A stretch of DNA of 64,000 nucleotides from an uncultured Woeseiaceae bacterium (GTDB lineage: Bacteria > Pseudomonadota > Gammaproteobacteria > Steroidobacterales > Woeseiaceae), in assembly GCA_945787845.1 (NCBI GenBank), contig CALZJH010000003.1, forward strand, positions 1-64,000. Direction: 5' to 3'. Shown here piece after piece: positions 51,501-59,793 of the stretch. Position numbers and translations under genes: made by a program. The notes beneath the pieces were generated by a model that did not search any database, was not told the DNA's origin, and worked only from the letters and a program-made list of their open reading frames with translations. How positions within the stretch are numbered: the first letter of the stretch is position 1; every line of letters begins with the position of its first letter.

Positions 51501-52259
51501 ATGGAGCTGGTGGCCGGTCTGGCGGATTTGGATCACGCGGCTTACGTGATTGTTCTCGGTAGTTTTCTTGCGGCGTTGGTCAACGCCGCATTCGCCAATG
51601 GCGGCGCCATGGTTATTCTCGCGGTGACGAGTACCGTACTGCCGGTATCGGCGATTGTTCCCATGCATTCGACCCTGTTGCTCGGATCCACCGCGTCGCG
51701 GTCGATCGTATTTCGAGCGTTCATAGACTGGCGCATCGCCGGGCCGTTTCTTGTCGGCAGCGTGGTTGCCGTGGCCATCGCTGCGCGCATCTATGTCGAG
51801 CTACCGGATAGCTTTATAGCGTTGGCAATCGCCCTGGTCATGCTTATCGCGATCTGGCTGCCATCGGTGTCCTGGCGGCCCAGGCTGAGGCACCCGTGGG
51901 TCATTGTCGGGTTCATTCACTCGTTCTTCTCGACCCTGTTCGCCTACGGCGCACTGCTGCACGCCATTATTCTCCACACCGGGCTGAAGCGTCGGCAGGT
52001 TGTTGGCACGATGGCCATGGCGCTGACCGGCATGGGCATGTTCAAGATCACGGGCTACGCCATCAACGGCTTCGACTACCGGCCGTACCTGCCGGTCATT
52101 GCGATGTCGGTTGTCGTGGCGTTCATCGGTACCTGGGTGGGCAAACTCATCATCGATCGGGTATCCGAGAAGATGTTTCGCGTCGTCTTCCGGCTGTTCG
52201 TTACGATTACCGCGCTGCGCCTCGTCTGGGTAGCGCTGGCGACAGCGGGCCAGGGGTAG
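51501..52259 (+). CDS. TSUP (TauE/SafE)-family membrane permease
   Basis: A 252-residue protein of about eight membrane segments with the repeated TSUP motif: FANGGAMVILAVTSTVLPVS and MHSTLLLGSTASRSIVFR in the first half, and ITGYAINGFDYRPYL in the second. Family members export sulfite, sulfonates or other anions. The start ATG at 51501 is five bases after the PAQR stop; an in-frame upstream ORF from 51297 lies inside the PAQR gene and is rejected. Transported substrate unknown. It converges with the lipoprotein gene after a 7-base gap. Confidence 0.84.
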   Translation: MELVAGLADLDHAAYVIVLGSFLAALVNAAFANGGAMVILAVTSTVLPVSAIVPMHSTLLLGSTASRSIVFRAFIDWRIAGPFLVGSVVAVAIAARIYVELPDSFIALAIALVMLIAIWLPSVSWRPRLRHPWVIVGFIHSFFSTLFAYGALLHAIILHTGLKRRQVVGTMAMALTGMGMFKITGYAINGFDYRPYLPVIAMSVVVAFIGTWVGKLIIDRVSEKMFRVVFRLFVTITALRLVWVALATAGQG

Positions 52260-52266
52260 GGCGCTC

Positions 52267-52857
52267 TCAGTCGATTCCCAACAGGAACGTGACCATGGTT
52301 TGTGAGGCCTCCTGTACCGAGTCCCAGGGCACATATCGCTGCGGCTGCAAGGAGCCCGCGCGTAGCTCGAGATCATTCGATTCGGCGATCAGCCGCATCT
52401 GGTCAAGCGTCACCGCGTAGTAGCCATCCACAGCCGACGCCACGGGTTTGACGTATGCCGACTCGGACAAGCCGACGGCGCCGGGCGTCCAGCCTGCCGC
52501 CTCGAGACTCAGCGGCTCGCCATCCGCGTAGATCACGATGGTTTCGAAATCGTCGATGGTCTGTGCGGGATCGGAAGCATTCGCGGTGCGCCAGATGCCC
52601 AGCCACAGGAAGTGGTCGCGCTGCCCCATCTTGTTGACCTGCACCGGACCGACATACACGTATTCCCGTCCAAATGCCGACTGCCCGGACAGGTTGCGAT
52701 ACATCACCATCGGCTTGGGGGCGCGCGTCACGGTGACCCCGGTCAGCGGATCCATGCGCTCAAGCGCGAGTGAATCAGGGCCGGCGCAGCCCGCGACCAG
52801 GAACAGGAGCAATGCCAGTCCGGAGTATCGCGAGCGCGTTGTGAAGATTGTCGGCAT
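52267..52857 (-). CDS. lipoprotein of unknown function, last gene of the multiheme operon
   Basis: A 196-residue protein with lipobox VAGCAG (Cys near residue 24), so predicted to be lipid-anchored. I recognise no family. The sequence has beta-rich character with segments YVYVGPVQVNKMGQRDHFLW, DFETIVIYADGEPL and YAVTLDQMRLIAES. It starts 10 bases after the barrel gene stop with GAGGT six bases upstream of the ATG, so it is translationally linked to the porin-type gene. A lipoprotein next to an outer-membrane barrel and multiheme cytochromes could anchor or shape the conduit; that is inference. Confidence 0.72.
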   Translation of the reverse strand: MPTIFTTRSRYSGLALLLFLVAGCAGPDSLALERMDPLTGVTVTRAPKPMVMYRNLSGQSAFGREYVYVGPVQVNKMGQRDHFLWLGIWRTANASDPAQTIDDFETIVIYADGEPLSLEAAGWTPGAVGLSESAYVKPVASAVDGYYAVTLDQMRLIAESNDLELRAGSLQPQRYVPWDSVQEASQTMVTFLLGID

Positions 52858-52867
52858 GCGATCGACC

Positions 52868-55297
52868 TCAGTAGTACAACTGGTAACCGATGTTAATGAA
52901 GTAGGACTCCTGGTCCAGGTCGGTGTCTTCAAGTTCGCGACTGGAGAAGCGCTTGCCGGCATCGAGTTGGATACGGCCGCGTCGCCCCAGCCGGTATTGC
53001 AGCCGCAGGCCCGGCGTGTAAATCCACTGCGTGCTTTGGTCCGAGGTAATTTCCCGGTAGTCGACTCGCAAGCGCGGGTTGATGCGCCACGATCGACCGA
53101 TCGGAAACCTCGTATCGAGATTGAGCGTGTAGACGTCCGCCGAATCCGACGTCGCGTAGCGTGCACTGAAAATACCGACATCGCCTTCGCGGAAGAGACT
53201 GCTTGCGACCAGGTCGGCTGAATAATAGCCGTACTCGGTCTCATCGGTGGCAGGTGCGTCCCCGCTGGCCGGCAGTGCGTCGATGACTGAGCGGTTCATG
53301 TTGACGTTGAGCTGCAGGCGTGGCGACAGCGGCCGCGACAGCCCTATCGTCGCAGTCGACATCATCGCCGACCTGTCAAGCGCCTGTTGCCGAATTTGCG
53401 CCTCGCTCAGCGTATCCGCCAGGAGTCCGAAATCCTGGCTGCTTTGGCCAAGCAGGGCATTGCCAAGGCTCAGGAAAGGGCTGCGGCGGCGGTCGATCGA
53501 CCCGCTCAGCGTCAGGCGGCCGGGCAAGCGCCAGCTGCCGTGCAGGAAGGCACTGCTCAGTTCACTGAATGCCGTGTCATAGTCTATGGATCCCCACACG
53601 GATTTCGACTCCCCGAAATAGCGCACTTCCGTGCCGATTGCCTGGCGGTCGGTTAGGCTGTCGATCTCCTGCTGGAGATAAAACAGTCCGAACTCGAGGT
53701 TCTCACTGAATGGCGTGAAGTTCGAGCTTAGGCCGTAGAACTGGCGTGACTGTTCGTCCGAGCCGGCGGTCGAGAATACCGGCTCGCCGGCGACGGCATC
53801 GAAGCGGACGCGCTCGTTGAGCGAGTACGTGACGTTGAGACCGTCAAATCGACCCAGCACGCCGCCGGTGTTGCGAGTCTGCCGGCCAAGCCGCCCGCGC
53901 AGCCGCGTGCGTGTATCCAGCACGTCGGCGTAGAGATAGGAGAGGCGAAAGTCATTACCCGAGCTGCGCGATTCCTCGTCCAACAAATCATGGCGGTGGC
54001 CGCCGGTCATGCGTGTCGAAAAGTCGAAGCGCTTGCCGCGCCGCCGCGCATCGATGGACACATCGGTATACAGGGACGACTGGCTGGTCACCTCGTCCAG
54101 GTCATTGAGCTGGTTGACGTCTCTGCGATAGTGCTGCGCCAGGAACGATCGAATTTTCCAGGGACCTGGCTCTCGGGATGCCGACGCGCCTGCGGAGCGT
54201 GGGCTGCCCGGTGCTGAGGCCGAGGTGGCGAGCAGCGCGGCCAGCCGTTGTTGCACGCGATCCGTTCCCGGACCCTCCGGGTACAGCTCAAGATAGCGCT
54301 CGTATTCGGCCTTTGCATGAGCGATCTGGCCATTGCGCTCTCGCGCCAGCGCAAGAAACTCCTGGGCCGCCTGCTGCGACGCATGCGGCGGCTGCTGGAG
54401 AACCTTGGTGTAGATCTGGATAGCCCTCGAAATTTCGCCGGCGGTCATTGCGCGCTTGGCGTCCCCCATGAGTTGTTCCGACTTGCCGGCCGCAACGGGT
54501 TCTGCGGGCTCCGCTGTGGGCTGGGTCACCAGCGCAGTAGCGTGTGCGGGTACAGCGCCGTTCGACTCGCGGTCGATCCAGGCTTTGGGGTACTGCTCCC
54601 TGAGGTCGCGCAGGACCGCAGCAGCGGCCTCGGCGGACTCGAAATAGCCGACCCGCATGCGGTACCAGGTCTTGCCGTCGATCTCGGCCTCGGTGATGAA
54701 GAGCTTCTGTCCCGCGCCCAGCGCCATCACGGGGATATCTGCAGTCGCAGGATAGCGTAACGACGACTCGAGATTGATGACGAAACGTGCCGCCTCCGGT
54801 TCGTTTCGCCGCACCTGCCGGCTCATGCGTCGGCCGGTATCGCCGTCTTCGGTCGACTGTTCCGGCCTGTGCAGCACCCGGACCACGACGGTTTCGCTCA
54901 TGTCGGCCGGCGTCACGAGAAAATGCACTTCGTCTGAGAAGCTGAGGCGCAGCTGTTTCTCGCCGGGCCGCTCGCCGTCGTACTCGACATGCAGGAGCCC
55001 CGCCTCATCGGCGGCGATCGGGCGGTGCATCGCGCGGGTCTCAGCCAGCGTCGGTGAAACGCCATGGCAGATGGTCGTCGACTCGAGATTGATTGTCAGG
55101 CTGTCGCCCTTGGCCGCCGGTAAGTGACTGAGATAGTTCATATTGCAGCCGAGACGAATACGGATCTCGGTATAGACGTCGCCGCGCTTGATGTTTGTCG
55201 ACGTGATGAAGTCGGACGCTGCCGGGGCTGCCGACCAGGCGAATATCTGGAGCAGCACGGCAAGCGATAATGAGGCCTTGAAGCGGAGCGGCATCAT
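52868..55297 (-). CDS. outer-membrane barrel protein with AMIN-like, SPOR and TPR regions
   Basis: An 809-residue protein. A signal peptide ends near APAASDF. Residues about 30-145 form an AMIN-like beta domain. Residues 172-243 are SPOR-like (ARFVINLESSL, WYRMRVGYFESAEAAAAVL). Residues 275-342 are TPR-like (GDAKRAMTAGEISRAIQIY, EYERYLELYPEGPG). Residues about 380-809 are alternating beta strands ending YFINIGYQLYY, as in large outer-membrane barrels. The ATG at 55297 overlaps the 20-heme gene stop (TAATG). SPOR would bind peptidoglycan, and the barrel could be the sheath for a cytochrome, as MtrB/PioB are, but there is no sequence resemblance I can see to those. A secretin or exopolysaccharide porin is an alternative. 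Confidence 0.75.
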   Translation of the reverse strand: MMPLRFKASLSLAVLLQIFAWSAAPAASDFITSTNIKRGDVYTEIRIRLGCNMNYLSHLPAAKGDSLTINLESTTICHGVSPTLAETRAMHRPIAADEAGLLHVEYDGERPGEKQLRLSFSDEVHFLVTPADMSETVVVRVLHRPEQSTEDGDTGRRMSRQVRRNEPEAARFVINLESSLRYPATADIPVMALGAGQKLFITEAEIDGKTWYRMRVGYFESAEAAAAVLRDLREQYPKAWIDRESNGAVPAHATALVTQPTAEPAEPVAAGKSEQLMGDAKRAMTAGEISRAIQIYTKVLQQPPHASQQAAQEFLALARERNGQIAHAKAEYERYLELYPEGPGTDRVQQRLAALLATSASAPGSPRSAGASASREPGPWKIRSFLAQHYRRDVNQLNDLDEVTSQSSLYTDVSIDARRRGKRFDFSTRMTGGHRHDLLDEESRSSGNDFRLSYLYADVLDTRTRLRGRLGRQTRNTGGVLGRFDGLNVTYSLNERVRFDAVAGEPVFSTAGSDEQSRQFYGLSSNFTPFSENLEFGLFYLQQEIDSLTDRQAIGTEVRYFGESKSVWGSIDYDTAFSELSSAFLHGSWRLPGRLTLSGSIDRRRSPFLSLGNALLGQSSQDFGLLADTLSEAQIRQQALDRSAMMSTATIGLSRPLSPRLQLNVNMNRSVIDALPASGDAPATDETEYGYYSADLVASSLFREGDVGIFSARYATSDSADVYTLNLDTRFPIGRSWRINPRLRVDYREITSDQSTQWIYTPGLRLQYRLGRRGRIQLDAGKRFSSRELEDTDLDQESYFINIGYQLYY

Positions 55298-56802
55298 TAC
55301 CATTCCCTGGCCGAAATGCTGTGGCAACCACTGGAGGCGCAGTTACGATCATTGCTGACGCCGTTATGGTCGTCCTCGCCGTTGTCGTAGTCATTGGCAT
55401 GGCAACCGGCGCAATCCGGCTGGTAGGCGGGTGTCGGCCAGATAATGGCTTCCGAATTATTGGTATGGCATTCCGTGCAGGCAAAGTTGCCCGAGTGATC
55501 CAGCGGTTCATATCCCAGGCCGACGTGCTGGTAGATATCCGGAATCCACGCGTTCGTCGTATGGCACTCGTCGCACTCGCGGCTCGTGACGAAGTGACCC
55601 GCGTCCTTGCCCGTCGCCGTATTACCGTCGTGGCACGACGAGCACGAGCCCAGGACCTGCGCATGATCGACGGTAGTAACGGGTGCCCAGGTCGTCGTTG
55701 AGTGACAGTCCTCACAGACGTCCGTCGTCAGTACATGCGTCGGGCCTTTGCCGGTCGCATCCGTACCGTTGTGACAGCTGGCGCAGTTGTTCGTGATGTT
55801 CACATGGTCGAAGTTCGCCGGAAGCCACGCCACGGTCGTGTGACAGTCGTCGCAGTTGTCACCACTGGTGATGTGTGTCGGATGTTTACCTTCTGCCGTT
55901 ACACCGTCATGGCAGGAGATGCATGTGCCGATGACCTGGGTGTGATCAACGACATCGGCCGGTGTGAACGTCACGTTGTTATGGCAGTCCTCACAGACAT
56001 CCGTCGTGTTGATATGTGTGGGATGCTTGCCGACCGCGTCGGTGCCGTTATGACAGCTAATGCAGTTGTCCGTGATGTTCGCATGGTCGAAATTCGCGGG
56101 AATCCAGGCATTGGTCGTGTGGCAGTCGTCGCAAGTGTCACCGCTGGTGATATGCGTCGGGTGCTTGCCCGTTGCGGTAGCGCCGTTGTGGCAGGACACG
56201 CAGGCACCGATGACGTGTGTGTGATCGACGGTCCAGGCTGGTTCCCAGGACAAGGATCGATGACAGTCCTCGCAGATGTTTGTCGTGTTGATATGACCCG
56301 CGTCTTTTCCTTCAACATCGATATTGTTGTGGCAACTGAAGCAGTTCCCGCTGATGCTGGCATGGTCGAAGACGGCTGGAACCCACAATGTACTGTTGTG
56401 GCAATCGTCGCATTGGTCACCCGATGCGATGTGGCCGGGTGGTTTCCCGGTTGCGATCGTGCTGTTGTGGCACGCGCCACAACTGCCTGACACGGCCGTG
56501 TGATCCATGTAATAAACCGGGCTCCAGGCCGACGTTGTGTGGCAGCTGTCGCAGGTCTCGGACGAGGCCACATGCCCCGCTGGTTTCATCGATGACAGGA
56601 CGGTGCCGCGCTGTGAGTGGCAGCCCGCGCAGGTTGGTGCCGTGCCCTCGAATATCCCGCCGGCATGGCAGCGGTCACAGCTGACGTTTTCGTGTGCGCC
56701 ATCGAGATCGAAGCCGGTGGTGTAGTGGTCAAACGATTCCTGGGCGGCTGCTGCGGTACATAACAACAGGGCGATCAGTAAAAAGCTGGCTCGGATATTC
56801 AT
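55297..56802 (-). CDS. 20-heme c-type cytochrome built from 46/47-residue diheme repeats
   Basis: A 501-residue exported protein (signal peptide to about residue 21). It has 19 CXXCH motifs plus one CX4CH (CASSGCH near the C-terminus), so about 20 hemes. Residues 100-425 are seven tandem diheme units of 46 and 47 residues alternating exactly (units begin at DH of residues 100, 146, 193, 239, 286, 332, 379). Each unit is DH..V/I..CxxCHNG...GK.P.H....CxDCH, so pairs form a 93-residue tetraheme superrepeat. Three further hemes lie on each side. Its ATG overlaps the 21-heme gene stop (ATGA). A periplasm-spanning electron wire is the obvious inference. Confidence 0.92.
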   Translation of the reverse strand: MNIRASFLLIALLLCTAAAAQESFDHYTTGFDLDGAHENVSCDRCHAGGIFEGTAPTCAGCHSQRGTVLSSMKPAGHVASSETCDSCHTTSAWSPVYYMDHTAVSGSCGACHNSTIATGKPPGHIASGDQCDDCHNSTLWVPAVFDHASISGNCFSCHNNIDVEGKDAGHINTTNICEDCHRSLSWEPAWTVDHTHVIGACVSCHNGATATGKHPTHITSGDTCDDCHTTNAWIPANFDHANITDNCISCHNGTDAVGKHPTHINTTDVCEDCHNNVTFTPADVVDHTQVIGTCISCHDGVTAEGKHPTHITSGDNCDDCHTTVAWLPANFDHVNITNNCASCHNGTDATGKGPTHVLTTDVCEDCHSTTTWAPVTTVDHAQVLGSCSSCHDGNTATGKDAGHFVTSRECDECHTTNAWIPDIYQHVGLGYEPLDHSGNFACTECHTNNSEAIIWPTPAYQPDCAGCHANDYDNGEDDHNGVSNDRNCASSGCHSISAREW

Positions 56803-58361
56803 CGTATCTGTTGAACCTCCTCAAACGACTCGCTCGAATGGCAGCGGCCGCAGTCAGTTCCAAATTCACCGTTGTGGATATCGTCACCGGCGTGACAATC
56901 GCGGCAACGGCTGCCAAGCGTCGTTTGAACGTCCAACGATTGCCGGTGGCAGGTTTCGCAGCCGACGGAGCTGTGCGCACCGTCCAGGCTGAATCGGGTC
57001 TGTGTATCGTGGTCAAAGCGCCATTTCGCCCAGTCGACGGGCGTATGGCACAGCGCGCAGTTCTCGCCGAAGCGGCCGTCGTGTGGCTCGTCTTTGCCAT
57101 GGCACGAGTGGCAGTCCTCGGGTGCGTCGCGGAAAAGCTTCGCGTCGTGACAGGCCGTGCATTCCGCGTCCGAGTGCTTGCCCAGCAGCGGGAATCGCGT
57201 CAGGCCATGATCGAAGAAGACGTCCTCGTTCCAGGCCTCGTCATTGTGGCAGTCATTGCAAGATGACCCCTGTGTCCCACTGTGCGGATCGTCGTCTTTG
57301 TGGCACTCGCCGCAGCTGGCCAGCGGTTTCTTATCGAACACGGGTTCGAGATGGCAGGCTTTGCATTCGAGAGACACATGTGCGCCGTGCAGTACATGGT
57401 TCGTGTCTGTGTTGTGGTCGAAAACGACGCCCGCGAAGCCCTCGGGTACATGGCAGGTATCGCAACGCTGTCCCATGTGACCGTCGTGATTGTCGTCTTC
57501 GCTATGGCAGGCAAAACAGCCGGTATCCATTTCATCGCTGAACGGATCGTCGCTGTGGCAGTCGCCGCAGACGAGCAGGGCGTGCTTGCCGGTCAGTTCA
57601 AAAGAGGTATCGCGCGCGTGATTGAATGAGGTGTCCCGCCATTGGGTCGGCTGGTGACAGTTGCCGCACTCCTGGCCACTGCGGCCGTCGTGGGCGTCGT
57701 CTTCGGCATGGCACGCATAGCAGGTGCCCGGCGTGTCGACAAAGGTATGTTCGGCATGGCAATTGAGGCAGCCGGCGGTTTCATGGCTTCCGACCAGTGA
57801 GAAGCTCGTTGACGAGTGATCGAAAGTGACGTCGGGCCACCCGGTTGGTGAATGGCACCCGGTGCAGTCGGTGCTGACCGATTGCGGATGGGGACTGTCT
57901 TCGCTGTGACAGGTGACGCACTGAGACGGCGCGTTGCGGTGCTTATCGCCGGCTTCGTGGCAATTCGCGCACTCGAGGCCGTCATGTTTGCCGACCAGTG
58001 GAAAGTCCGTTGTCTTGTGTCGGAATGTTGCCTCGTCGAGCGGCACGATATTGGCGTCGCGCCCCTCGTGGTCTGTGTGGCAATAGGAGCAATCCCTGCG
58101 TTTCGCATTCCTGTCCCTGCCATGGAATCCTTTATTCGCGGCAATATCCGCCGCGATTTCCTCATGACACTCACCGCAGAGCTCGGTTTGTTTGTCGCGC
58201 TCAAACTTGACGTGGCAAGAAGCACACTCCTTCTCGATGTCAGCATGACCGGTAATTACTTCGCCAGGCATAACCAGCGTCTCGAGCTGGGCTTCGGCGC
58301 GTTCAGAGGCCACTAAAACGGTCATCAGAAGAAGTCCGAAAATCAGTGTTCTTGCGTTCAT
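56799..58361 (-). CDS. 21-heme c-type cytochrome built from 66-69-residue triheme repeats
   Basis: A 520-residue exported protein (signal peptide ending near ERAEAQ) with 21 CXXCH motifs. After an N-terminal triheme segment (CASCH, CGECH, CSYCH), residues 115 to about 508 form six triheme units starting at 115, 182, 248, 316, 385 and 451 (spacing 66-69). Each has H....F.L.G.H....C..CH........C..CHxxDxxH.G..G..C..CH. This is cytochrome c3/c7-like packing rather than the diheme style of the downstream gene. Its TGA overlaps the ATG of the 20-heme gene, so the two are made together. Periplasmic electron storage or transfer is likely. Confidence 0.92.
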   Translation of the reverse strand: MNARTLIFGLLLMTVLVASERAEAQLETLVMPGEVITGHADIEKECASCHVKFERDKQTELCGECHEEIAADIAANKGFHGRDRNAKRRDCSYCHTDHEGRDANIVPLDEATFRHKTTDFPLVGKHDGLECANCHEAGDKHRNAPSQCVTCHSEDSPHPQSVSTDCTGCHSPTGWPDVTFDHSSTSFSLVGSHETAGCLNCHAEHTFVDTPGTCYACHAEDDAHDGRSGQECGNCHQPTQWRDTSFNHARDTSFELTGKHALLVCGDCHSDDPFSDEMDTGCFACHSEDDNHDGHMGQRCDTCHVPEGFAGVVFDHNTDTNHVLHGAHVSLECKACHLEPVFDKKPLASCGECHKDDDPHSGTQGSSCNDCHNDEAWNEDVFFDHGLTRFPLLGKHSDAECTACHDAKLFRDAPEDCHSCHGKDEPHDGRFGENCALCHTPVDWAKWRFDHDTQTRFSLDGAHSSVGCETCHRQSLDVQTTLGSRCRDCHAGDDIHNGEFGTDCGRCHSSESFEEVQQIR

Positions 58362-58375
58362 TCGGACTCGGCTTG

Positions 58376-59275
58376 TCAGTACATGTGAACCGCAAGCACA
58401 TGGACGAGTGCCGACAGGACCATCAACAGGAAAATGGGAAGATGAAGAATGTGCCAGAGCGAGAACAGGCGCTCGTAGAATGAGAACTGCGCGACCCGGC
58501 CAACAATCGCCATGTAGTCGCGAATGAACTTTGATGCGGAGCGCATTATCCGGGAGTAATTGCCCTGGACTACCGACGAGTTCAATGCCGCGTGTTTAAG
58601 TTCACGACGCGCCGTAAGCCATAACGACAGGTGCGTAACATGGTGCGTAAACGTCCAGCGCAGGCTGCGGCGAATGCCGAGCGTCTGCGTGACGCGGCAA
58701 CCCTGTAATTCCTCGGCCAAGGTGTCCAGCCGGGCGACCAGCTCGGGCATCAGCGTGGCGAGGCCATGACTCTTTTCATTCGACGTAGCGAGGTCTTGCT
58801 GCAGGTCCCGAAGCGATGTCTTGCGACCATAGAGTCCGCGATGAATTCGCGCATAGAAATGCCGCCCGACGATGCCGCTTCCTGCCACCAGTAACATGCA
58901 ATACAAGGCAACCTTGCTGTTGACCGAGCCCAGCTGGAAATTGCAGTGGTAGAGAATCAGGAACGGTCCGACGAGGCCGAACGCCATGTGCATCCGGAAC
59001 CAGTGTCGAGTGGGGCCTATGAAATGGAGAAAACGGAGGCGCTTGCGAAGCGGATAAAGCAGTAGCGCCAGCATCATAGAGCCGCCTATGATGCCCAGCC
59101 AGTAGCCGAGCCCGGACTCCGGTGTAATGAAGCTGATATCCCGAAGCAGGTAGCCTGCCAGGATTGCCAGCGCCAGCAGGATATAGCCCCGCACCGGCGT
59201 GTCCGTACGCCGTTGCATAGGCTGGGTGTCGGCCGGCCTGAGCGTAGCCGGTCTTTCGAGTACCGTTTCGTTCAC
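58376..59275 (-). CDS. inner-membrane b-type cytochrome candidate with large loop
   Basis: A 299-residue membrane protein with five hydrophobic segments (about 31-46, 57-78, 94-114, 124-144 and 269-298) and a ~110-residue hydrophilic loop between the fourth and fifth. Candidate heme histidines cluster in GPTRHWFRMHMAF, ILYHCNF and SLWHILHLPIF with LVHVLAVHMY. The pattern recalls ferric reductase-like or cytochrome b561-type anchors, but I recognise no exact family. The GTG start at 59275 has AAGGA 8 bases upstream. It precedes the 21-heme gene by 14 bases, so it is the likely quinol- or flavoprotein-linked electron donor to it. Confidence 0.75.
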   Translation of the reverse strand: MNETVLERPATLRPADTQPMQRRTDTPVRGYILLALAILAGYLLRDISFITPESGLGYWLGIIGGSMMLALLLYPLRKRLRFLHFIGPTRHWFRMHMAFGLVGPFLILYHCNFQLGSVNSKVALYCMLLVAGSGIVGRHFYARIHRGLYGRKTSLRDLQQDLATSNEKSHGLATLMPELVARLDTLAEELQGCRVTQTLGIRRSLRWTFTHHVTHLSLWLTARRELKHAALNSSVVQGNYSRIMRSASKFIRDYMAIVGRVAQFSFYERLFSLWHILHLPIFLLMVLSALVHVLAVHMY

Positions 59276-59295
59276 TAAAGCAGTCCTTTGCCAGG

Positions 59296-59655
59296 TTACT
59301 GTTTGATGGTGCCCACTACGTGCGTGGCGAGTTTGAGCTCGAGGGAGGTATCGGTCGTACCAAGGTCACGCGCGCGCGTATAGGCATTCCAGGCTTTGTC
59401 AGGCTCGCCCAGGTGCTCATAGGAACGGGCCAGGAGAATCCAGCCCTTGGCATCGTCCGGGCTGGCCTCAAGCCGGGCTTCCAGGCCACCGACTAACATG
59501 CTCACAGATGCAGCCTTGACCTGCGAAGCCGGTGCAGCTGCCGTCAATGTTGCGCCGCTATTCTGTCGGCTATTGACGACGAATAGCGCCGCCCCGGCGA
59601 GCGCCACTACGCTAATTGCGATAACGAGCGTGTTTATCATTGGCTTTTTCTTCAT
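59296..59655 (-). CDS. membrane-anchored TPR protein, CcmH/NrfG-like
   Basis: A 119-residue protein. One N-terminal membrane segment (LVIAISVVALAGAALFVVN) is followed by a linker and TPR-like helices (GGLEARLEASPDDAKGWILLARSYEHLGEPDKAWNAYTRA, described here in outline). The motif LARSYEHLGEPDKAW matches the TPR half of CcmI/NrfG proteins, which help heme attachment to apocytochromes. As first gene of a multiheme operon (AGGAGG 11 bases upstream), a dedicated maturation chaperone is a reasonable inference. General TPR scaffolding is the alternative. Confidence 0.75.
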   Translation of the reverse strand: MKKKPMINTLVIAISVVALAGAALFVVNSRQNSGATLTAAAPASQVKAASVSMLVGGLEARLEASPDDAKGWILLARSYEHLGEPDKAWNAYTRARDLGTTDTSLELKLATHVVGTIKQ

Positions 59656-59793
59656 GTCTGCGCAATCCTCCTTTTTCTATACACGGCGGTAGCGGTAGAA
59701 AGGTTCCCAAACTGTTGAAAAACTTCGATATACCTGTATCCAATTTGCGACACCGAGTGGCTGCAGTACGGGTCAGGCCAAGTCCGGTGACCG

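Noticed and set aside
49061..51502. Extended nucleotidase start at 51502
   Set aside because: It would add more than 250 residues antisense to the hemolysin III gene and bury the lipobox; the ATG at 50740 gives a normal lipoprotein signal.
55702..56490. Long plus-strand open frame over the 20-heme cytochrome
   Set aside because: It is antisense to a gene with 19 in-frame CXXCH motifs, and its translation has no family or signal. It is open because the cysteine-rich repeat reads without stops in the complement.
55528..56505. Regular DNA repeats suspected as a CRISPR array
   Set aside because: The period is about 138-141 bases and follows protein repeats in frame with CXXCH motifs; there are no short identical repeats with unique spacers.
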